In this document: in pieces, positions 32,103 through 36,967 of the stretch | Numbering within the stretch: position 1 is the stretch's first letter | Layout: each line of letters begins with the position of its first letter | NCBI GenBank assembly: GCA_963557065.1 | Contig: CAUWCT010000017.1 | Coordinates: 1-36,967 of the forward strand | Direction: 5' to 3' | Source of the DNA: UMGS1370 sp963557065 | GTDB lineage: Bacteria; Bacillota; Clostridia; Lachnospirales; Lachnospiraceae | Length of the DNA: 36,967 nucleotides | Notes under the pieces: generated by a model | The model's database searches: none | Seen by the model: the letters and a program-made list of their open reading frames with translations, nothing else | Told to the model about the DNA's origin: nothing | Position numbers and translations under genes: made by a program

Positions 32103-34154
32103 TTAATTGATGCGCTCTGCCGGAAGATGGATGTAATGTTCTACTTCGTTCCAGTTTACCACAAATCCGGCTCCATGGGAACAGAAAACGGATGAGGAAG
32201 GGTTTTCCTTATCCCCTCCTTTATCGTACCCCCGCTCTGCTGTCACTTCCTCCTGGTTATGGCACTCTTCATATCCTCCCCAGACCATGGAAATACTGGC
32301 CTTCCCCTGGGTTTTAGCAGCCAGATCCACGCCATAGTCCATAAAGGCGGATACCGGGCCTCTGCCGGATATGGAAACTATTCCTTCTGCCCCGGTAAGG
32401 GGTTCAAAGACTCCAAAACGCTTTTGAATATCTGCCATAATCTTTCCCGCATACTCTCCCGGCGCACTGATTTCAAACTGGTACCATGGCTCTAACAGCA
32501 CATTGTCTGCCTTCTCAAGCCCCTGGCGGATAGCCCGGTACACTGCTTCCCTGAAGTCTCCTCCTTCTGTATGCTTTAGATGAGATTTACCGGAAGTCAG
32601 GACCATCTTTACATCTGTAAGAGGCGATCCGGTCAAAATTCCTTTGTGGGTCCGTTCAAATACATGGGTTCTCACCAGGTTTTGATAATTGACAGCCAGA
32701 GTATCCACATGGCACTCACTGGCAAATGTAATCCCGCTTCCCCTTGGTCCCGGTTCCAGCCTCAGATGCACTTCTGCATAATGGCGAAGGGGCTCATAAT
32801 GGCCAAACCCCATTACCGGAGCGGCTATGGTTTCCCGGTACAGCACTTTGGGAGACGCAAAAACCACATCCATCCCAAACCGGTCTTTTAACGTCTGCTC
32901 CAGCACTTCCAGCTGGATCGTTCCCATCACGCCCACCACCAGACTCTTATCTTCCCGCATTTCTGCAAAAAGCCTGGGTTCTTCCTCTTCCAGGGTTTTT
33001 AAGGCGCAAAAGAGAGTATGGCTGTCTGTTGTCTCAGAAGTCACCTGCGCCTGGAGAGCGGGCTGCATCTCCATCTTTTCCTTTCTTTCGGCATACCGGC
33101 GGATAAAAGCAGAATTTTCTCTTTCTTCTCCTTCTTTATAGGCTGGAGACGCCAGCAAGTCCTGACAGACAGGGATGGTCAGGCCGGTTACTGCGCAAAG
33201 ACTCCCGGCAGGCGCCCATCCTGCCGTCTGACTCTGCCTGCCGGAATACAGACGGATTTCATGAATCTTTTCTGTCTCTTCCCTGTCCGCTCCATCTGTC
33301 TTTTGCCGTCCTTCCATTCTGATGACCCGGACCTCTTCCCGGCTTTTTAAAACGCCGGACAATACCTTTAAGAATGTGACTCTCTGTCCCTTTTCGTCAT
33401 GGCGCACTTTATAAACCAGGCCCGAAAACGGCTCTTCCTCTTGATACCGGCTCTCTGTCAGTTCATGGAATGCCTGAAAAAACGGAGAAATCCCCTGATC
33501 GTTCAGCGCAGATCCCTTCATGCACAAAACTCCCCGTCTCTCCCGAATCAGGGTTCTAATCACCCCAAAGAGCCGTTCTTTTTCTATGGGAACCGCCTCC
33601 AGGTAGTCTTCCATAATTTCTTCGTCCCGTTCAGCGGCAAATTCTGTAAGCGTTTCCAGATCCAGTTTTTCACAGGGCCAGTTTTCAATCAGGACTGCGT
33701 CTTTTGTCAGTCTGTCCCCAATCTCCTTCATAGTCTGCCCGGTATCTGCATGGGCCAGATCCGTTTTGTTCAGAAAAATAAAGACCGGAATCCTGAACCG
33801 TTCAAGCATTTTAAATAGGGTAACGGTATGTGCCGCTACGCCGGAAGACGCATCTACCAGCAAAATGGCGTAATCCAAAACCGTTGCCGCCCGCTCTGTT
33901 TCTGCTGAAAAATCTACGTGTCCGGGAGTGTCTAACAGATAGTATTCATCGCCCTGGTACTCAAACCAGCTCTGATCCGCATAGATGGTGATTCCTCTGG
34001 CTTTTTCCACTTCATCTCCATCCATCACCGTATTCTTCTGTTCCACACGTCCCGGTTTTCGGATCACTCCTGCATGGTACAAAAGCTGTTCAGAAAATGT
34101 GGTTTTTCCTCCGTCTACATGGGCGAAAACACCAAATGTCTTTCTCATATTCAT
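32103..34154 (-). CDS. EF-G/TetM-like translation factor GTPase
   Basis: 683 residues. GTPase motifs: G1 AHVDGGKTT, G2 RGITI, G3 DTPGHVDF, G4 NKTD, followed by EF-G-type domains II-V (GPRGSGITFASECHVD, LEPWYQFEISAPGEYAGKI). Overall layout is that of ribosomal protection proteins (TetM/TetO) and of uncharacterised EF-G paralogues common in Lachnospiraceae. G1 has Gly where EF-G and TetM have Ala (HVDAGKTT). Nothing nearby points to a mobile resistance gene, so a housekeeping or antibiotic-protection role is undecided. It starts 3 bases after the upstream gene, with GGAGAGAAGAATAAACA as the site. Confidence 0.85.
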   Translation of the reverse strand: MNMRKTFGVFAHVDGGKTTFSEQLLYHAGVIRKPGRVEQKNTVMDGDEVEKARGITIYADQSWFEYQGDEYYLLDTPGHVDFSAETERAATVLDYAILLVDASSGVAAHTVTLFKMLERFRIPVFIFLNKTDLAHADTGQTMKEIGDRLTKDAVLIENWPCEKLDLETLTEFAAERDEEIMEDYLEAVPIEKERLFGVIRTLIRERRGVLCMKGSALNDQGISPFFQAFHELTESRYQEEEPFSGLVYKVRHDEKGQRVTFLKVLSGVLKSREEVRVIRMEGRQKTDGADREETEKIHEIRLYSGRQSQTAGWAPAGSLCAVTGLTIPVCQDLLASPAYKEGEERENSAFIRRYAERKEKMEMQPALQAQVTSETTDSHTLFCALKTLEEEEPRLFAEMREDKSLVVGVMGTIQLEVLEQTLKDRFGMDVVFASPKVLYRETIAAPVMGFGHYEPLRHYAEVHLRLEPGPRGSGITFASECHVDTLAVNYQNLVRTHVFERTHKGILTGSPLTDVKMVLTSGKSHLKHTEGGDFREAVYRAIRQGLEKADNVLLEPWYQFEISAPGEYAGKIMADIQKRFGVFEPLTGAEGIVSISGRGPVSAFMDYGVDLAAKTQGKASISMVWGGYEECHNQEEVTAERGYDKGGDKENPSSSVFCSHGAGFVVNWNEVEHYIHLPAERIN

Positions 34155-34157
34155 TGT

Positions 34158-34877
34158 TTATTCTTCTCTCCGAAGTTTACTTACAGCGGCCAGCACCTGC
34201 TCCCTCAGTTCGCGGGTCGGATAGCCCAGCTTTACCTTGTCTCCCCGGAATTTTCTCACTGATTCGTCTAAAGACGTCATTTCTTTATAGGAAAAGTGAA
34301 TCATAAATATCACATTTCTCACTCTTGCTCTGATATTCTCTCCGTCACCTGCCCGGTAAGAGTATTCTTTGTCTTCAGTTTCTATGGATTGTACCTGATT
34401 CAGAAAAACCATGGTAATCTGTCCGTTTAAACGGGTGGATAAAAGGTAATCTCTGGTAACCCAGACTCTCTGCTCTCCATATCCCGTTTCTGTCCATGGA
34501 ATACAGATGACCGTATCCTTTCCATAGGCCCCCATCATCTGTGACGCCAGTTCTTCTCTCTCTGCATCGGATGTAAATGCGCTGTTGAGATAAACCTTTA
34601 ACTGCTTCATGTACCGCCGTCCCGGCATGGATGCCAGCGCACTGACAATCACCAGAACATCTATTGCCCCTGCAATCATCAAGACGTATTTGAGGCTTGT
34701 CAGAGTGGATACGGTCCGCTCCCCCTCCGGTGTCAGAAAGGAAGTCAGAAGTACCAGCGCAATTCCGCCAAGGGGTACTCCCAGTGCATATAAAACCGTC
34801 TCTCTTTTTTTCTTTTTGTTCCAATGGGCGGCCCACTCCTGCTCTCTGGCCAACCAGCGTTTCAGATTATTTTTCAT
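34158..34877 (-). CDS. Membrane protein of unknown function (two TM helices)
   Basis: 239 residues. A basic N-terminus is followed by two hydrophobic segments (about 29-48, YALGVPLGGIALVLLTSFL, and about 62-82, YVLMIAGAIDVLVIVSALA), then a soluble cytoplasmic domain of about 150 residues with no recognised motif. It is packed between the exported protein (12 bp upstream) and the GTPase gene (3 bp downstream), so the three are co-translated. No function can be assigned. Confidence 0.8.
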   Translation of the reverse strand: MKNNLKRWLAREQEWAAHWNKKKKRETVLYALGVPLGGIALVLLTSFLTPEGERTVSTLTSLKYVLMIAGAIDVLVIVSALASMPGRRYMKQLKVYLNSAFTSDAEREELASQMMGAYGKDTVICIPWTETGYGEQRVWVTRDYLLSTRLNGQITMVFLNQVQSIETEDKEYSYRAGDGENIRARVRNVIFMIHFSYKEMTSLDESVRKFRGDKVKLGYPTRELREQVLAAVSKLRREE

Positions 34878-34889
34878 TAATTTTCCCCT

Positions 34890-35525
34890 TTAATCTCTTT
34901 CATAAACTGAGCAGAAACTGCTGACTGTGCCGTCTGATTTCCATTCTACTTCCATTTCATAATTGCCCTTAGACCAGGTTGCTTTCGTCCCTTTGTAGTC
35001 CTCTCCTGCATCTGTCTCTACACTCTTTGGCTGGCCTGCTTTTGCTGTTAGTCCTTCCTGGGTAAGTTCATGAAATGAAATCCCCTCCAGACATGCCTGA
35101 TCTGCCTTTTCCTGGTAGTCATAAACCTCTACTTCTCTTACCTTGGCTTCCCCCAGCTTCTTGGCTGAAGACGACTCATTGACCACCTCTATGTACGCAT
35201 AATCCTCGTCTTCCTTGACCAGAATCAGTCCCTCGTAATAGGACTTTCCCTCTACTTCTGTATCCAGAGAATAAAATTCGCTGTAGCCGGAGCTGACTTT
35301 CCCGTCTGCTGTTGGCACAGAAAAGTATGCATCCCTGTCAGAGATCTGAAATCCGGCCTGGGACAGTTCTGATACGGTTGTCTCCCCTGGTTTAATCTCA
35401 AACCCATCTACTACTACTGGATGAGGAGTCCCGATAAAAGCAGGATGTGTGCTTGTAATATAAATTATTCCACATCCGGCTGCCAGAAGTCCGCCTACGA
35501 GCAACGTAGAAATCCACTTTTTCAT
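34890..35525 (-). CDS. Exported or signal-anchored protein, unknown
   Basis: 211 residues from the ATG at 35525, preceded by AGAAGGGAAAATTATT. The N-terminus MKKWISTLLVGGLLAAGCGI is a signal sequence; AAGC resembles a lipobox but has Ala at -3, so lipidation is uncertain. The rest is acidic, with patterns such as KPGETTVSELSQAGFQISD that recall PepSY/BLIP-like lipoproteins, not a firm match. First gene of the operon leading to the GTPase and helicase. Confidence 0.75.
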   Translation of the reverse strand: MKKWISTLLVGGLLAAGCGIIYITSTHPAFIGTPHPVVVDGFEIKPGETTVSELSQAGFQISDRDAYFSVPTADGKVSSGYSEFYSLDTEVEGKSYYEGLILVKEDEDYAYIEVVNESSSAKKLGEAKVREVEVYDYQEKADQACLEGISFHELTQEGLTAKAGQPKSVETDAGEDYKGTKATWSKGNYEMEVEWKSDGTVSSFCSVYERD

Positions 35526-35658
35526 AATAATTTTCCCTTCTTTTTTTATTTTTTGTAGTACCAGTGTATCATAAAAAACCATGGCCCACAATCACATTTT
35601 TTTGTCCTTTTTCATATGTAACAATAAGGAAACCCCTATGCATATATGGAGGTATTTT

Positions 35659-35760
35659 ATGGACGATAAACCCATTATTGCTGCTTTAGCCGGCAATCCC
35701 AATGTGGGTAAAAGCAGTATTTTTAATGCCCTTACCAGACTGCATCAGCACACCGGTTAG
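35659..35760 (+). pseudogene. feoB: feoB, N-terminal fragment interrupted after 33 codons
   Basis: The ATG at 35659 follows ATGGAGGTATTTT. The 33 codons read as the start of FeoB: AALAGNPNVGKSSIFNALT (G1 motif GNPNVGKS) and LHQHTG. In FeoB this is followed by NWPGKTV; here the frame stops at TAG directly after the glycine and the sequence becomes AT-rich and unrelated. The gene is therefore cut, not decayed. What follows is a toxin-antitoxin-like locus and a phage endolysin, so an integrated element probably split feoB, with the remainder expected beyond the window. Confidence 0.85.
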
Positions 35761-35799
35761 TATATTTAATGGTAAAACACTTTCTATATTTTTTGCATA

Positions 35800-35828
35800 T
35801 TGCAAACCTAAACTGCATATGCTATAAT
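35800..35828 (+). promoter_or_regulatory. Promoter of the putative antisense RNA
   Basis: TTGCAA (35800-35805), 17 bp, TATAAT (35823-35828) with an extended TGC. A very strong promoter facing a terminator only about 45 bases downstream of the expected start, so its product must be a short RNA. Confidence 0.8.
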
Positions 35829-35834
35829 GCCAGT

Positions 35835-35921
35835 AGGCAAAAGGTAAACAGAATTTCGATGGCAAAAGAACGAAGCCCCCGACAGTGTTGCAGCACAGTC
35901 GAGGGCTTCTTCTTTTCTTTT
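35835..35921 (+). ncRNA. Putative type I antitoxin RNA, about 85 nt
   Basis: Bounded by the promoter at 35800-35828 and the terminator at 35872-35921; there is no reading frame with a ribosome binding site. Nucleotides 35840-35863 copy 36023-36046 at 21 of 24 positions, so the RNA is complementary to the start region of the convergent toxin mRNA, and its 3' half is fully antisense to the toxin mRNA tail. Its size and arrangement match RNA II of the pAD1 par locus. No expression evidence is available. Confidence 0.65.
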
Positions 35922-36046
35922 ACGGTGGCAAAGCACTCACCAGGCTATTTGTTGTCCTTATCTTTTCTGTCTAGCCATTTACAGATGAGGTGGCAAGCCA
36001 CACCTGCTCCGACAGAAATAACAAAGGTAAACAGTAGTTCGATAGC
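35840..36046. repeat. 24-nt direct repeat pair of the toxin-antitoxin locus
   Basis: 35840-35863 and 36023-36046 share AAAGGTAAACAG, then differ at two positions, then share TTCGAT, then differ once within the final GGC/AGC. A second short match, GTAGG, lies just upstream of each copy (35833-35837 and 36075-36079). This mirrors the DRa/DRb repeats of par loci. Confidence 0.75.
35864..35921. terminator. Bidirectional terminator shared by toxin mRNA and antisense RNA
   Basis: A 16-bp stem with two mismatches pairs 35872-35887 with 35894-35909 around a 6-base loop. On the plus strand it is followed by TTCTTCTTTTCTTTT, on the minus strand by GTTCTTTT. Confidence 0.85.
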
Positions 36047-36052
36047 TCTCAC
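35945..36052 (-). CDS. Small Fst-like membrane toxin candidate (35 codons)
   Basis: Too short for routine gene calling. With a GTG start at 36052 it has 35 residues: a single hydrophobic helix (LLFTFVISVGAGVACHLIC) followed by KWLDRKDKDNK, i.e. one membrane span plus a W-L-D and charged tail, as in Fst-type toxins. The GTG overlaps the strong GGGAGGAGG site; the ATC at 36043 sits at ideal spacing (8 bases), so a non-AUG start three codons later is an alternative. Convergent with an antisense RNA and just downstream of the endolysin gene. A holin-like role is the main other possibility. Confidence 0.65.
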   Translation of the reverse strand: MRAIELLFTFVISVGAGVACHLICKWLDRKDKDNK

Positions 36053-36090
36053 CTCCTCCCGTTGCCGGGTTTCGGTAGGACAACAATCAA

Positions 36091-36099
36091 ATTATATCA
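36091..36099 (-). promoter_or_regulatory. Extended -10 promoter of the toxin mRNA
   Basis: TGATATAAT on the minus strand (36099-36091). The -35 position (36114-36119, TAGCAG) is poor, consistent with an extended -10 promoter. The expected leader of about 30 nt can fold through GTTG/CAAC near the ribosome binding site. The mRNA would be about 220 nt. Confidence 0.6.
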
Positions 36100-36120
36100 T
36101 AATACACTCTGCCCTGCTAC

Positions 36121-36910
36121 TTATTTTTTGTTTACCAGTGCACCTCTGCCATCCGTCTTAAGAGTCATGGTTCCCTCAAACATGCTGCCGTCCGGATTTA
36201 ATCTGTACAGTTCCCCTTTCCAAATCACCCAGGTATCTTTCAGCATCTTCCCGTCCTGTCCCAGATAGTACCATCTGCCATCCTTTCCGGTCTTCCAGGC
36301 ATTGGAAATCATCCGGCCGGCACCGTCGAACCAGTACCAGTCTCCGTTGTCTTCCTGGTTCCAGTCATTGCGGATGGGCTCGCCGGTGTTGCCTAAGTAA
36401 TAACGCCATCCGCCATCTTCCTGATGCCAGCCGGACTTCTTCTTTTTTCTGCCAGGTAGCCATAAATTTGTCTGGTGTCCCATAGTTGCGGATCAACTGC
36501 GTTGGTGTACTCCCCCAATCCGGCAGATACAGATGCGGCTTATCCACTATGCTTGTCCAGTCTCCGCCCCAGGCAAGCCCTAACTCTTTTGCTATGTTTG
36601 CTGCTTTAGCAAACAGACCTGTCTTGTCGTTGTAGCTGTCATCAGTAGTTTTTCCATCCCCATCTACATCCATTTTGAGATAGAAATCGAATGCAATCCC
36701 CCACTGATGCTGAAAGCGATAATCGCTTCCCTTGGCATTGGTAACAATAGCTCCTGGTTCGGTACGTCCCTGGGCGTATAGAGCATCCTGTTCTTCTTTC
36801 GTGCGCAATGTTTCTGATATTGCAACTTGAATTCCTCTATCTGCGCAGGTATCTATCCATTTAGCTGCCAACTGTTGTAAGCGCGGATGACATAATGTAA
36901 TATCTCTCAT
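36121..36910 (-). pseudogene. Phage-type endolysin: M15 peptidase plus cell wall-binding repeats, frameshifted
   Basis: From the ATG at 36910 (site AAAGGTGGAAAATAACT) the first frame encodes an M15/VanY-like peptidase of about 165 residues: SETLRTKEEQDALYAQGR, zinc motif HQWGIAFD and PHLYLPDWG. It cleaves peptidoglycan stem peptides. At DKFMATWQKK (around 36450) the frame is lost, and the cell wall repeats (GWHQEDGGWRYYLGNTGE, DWYWFDGAGRM, GRWYYLGQDGKM) continue in another frame down to 36121. One A fewer in the A6 run at 36443-36448 would join both into one protein of about 260 residues. In the current sequence the first frame ends at 36365 after unrelated residues. Likely the lysis gene at the end of a prophage. 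Confidence 0.8.
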
Positions 36911-36967
36911 AGTTATTTTCCACCTTTCTGCGAAAGGCACCGATGGGGTCATGAAACCCGTCGGCTA

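Noticed and set aside
32103..34154. Acquired tetracycline resistance gene
   Set aside because: The similarity to TetM is at the level of domain layout and motifs; no transposon, conjugative gene or leader peptide is nearby and the gene is within an operon. Left as an EF-G/TetM-like GTPase.
35659..35760. Functional small P-loop peptide
   Set aside because: Only the first 33 codons of FeoB remain, without G2-G5; the sequence matches a cut gene.
36430..36470. Classical -1 programmed frameshifting in the endolysin
   Set aside because: The second frame is +1 (equivalently -2) relative to the first, so an A-rich -1 slippery site would not connect the two parts. A one-base insertion explains it better.

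Overview
The window looks like chromosomal DNA of a Gram-positive anaerobe of the class Clostridia, most likely a gut Lachnospiraceae species (inference). Support comes from the str operon order rpsL-rpsG-fusA-tuf, a type III glutamine synthetase, a mannose-family PTS, consensus sigma-A promoters with strong AGGAGG ribosome binding sites, and choline-binding-type (YYL-G) cell wall repeats. No rRNA, tRNA or CRISPR array was recognised.

Layout. 1-1800: an AT-rich AlbA_2/ATPase-type regulator gene flanked by pieces of a small palindromic repeat. 1807-6480: the str operon on the minus strand. 6492-9288: fumarase and malic enzyme on the plus strand (fumarate to malate to pyruvate). 9285-11716: an operon for an MFS transporter, a small membrane protein and an anchored exported protein. 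11827-14469: an osmoprotectant-type ABC transporter. 14519-16723: glutamine synthetase III. 16735-18326: an exported cell wall repeat protein. 18675-22072: DUF554 protein, class II fructose-bisphosphate aldolase and threonine synthase. 22159-23345: sfsA and a FeoA-like gene. 23343-29979: a mannose-family PTS operon carrying a cytoplasmic sulfatase and a PHP-type hydrolase, with a divergent GntR regulator; this looks like a pathway for taking up and desulfating a sulfated sugar. 30075-35525: an operon with an exported protein, a membrane protein, a TetM/EF-G-like GTPase and a SUV3-like RNA helicase. 35659-36967: a feoB gene cut after 33 codons, followed by what looks like the end of a prophage.

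Two systems stand out. (1) Between the broken feoB and a phage-type endolysin is a compact locus with the architecture of a par/Fst type I toxin-antitoxin module: a 35-codon membrane peptide gene on the minus strand, a convergent antisense RNA of about 85 nt with a near-perfect promoter, a shared two-way terminator, and a 24-nt direct repeat (21 identities) that would let the RNA pair with the toxin start region. (2) A family of miniature palindromic elements with 18-bp terminal inverted repeats (GTAACAGTTCAGCCATGC) occurs at least five times. Three copies are flanked by 8-bp target duplications, which shows that they moved as transposable units; copies sit in two putative 5' leaders and between fumC and the malic enzyme gene.

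All calls were made by reading the sequence and translations; no database search was run.
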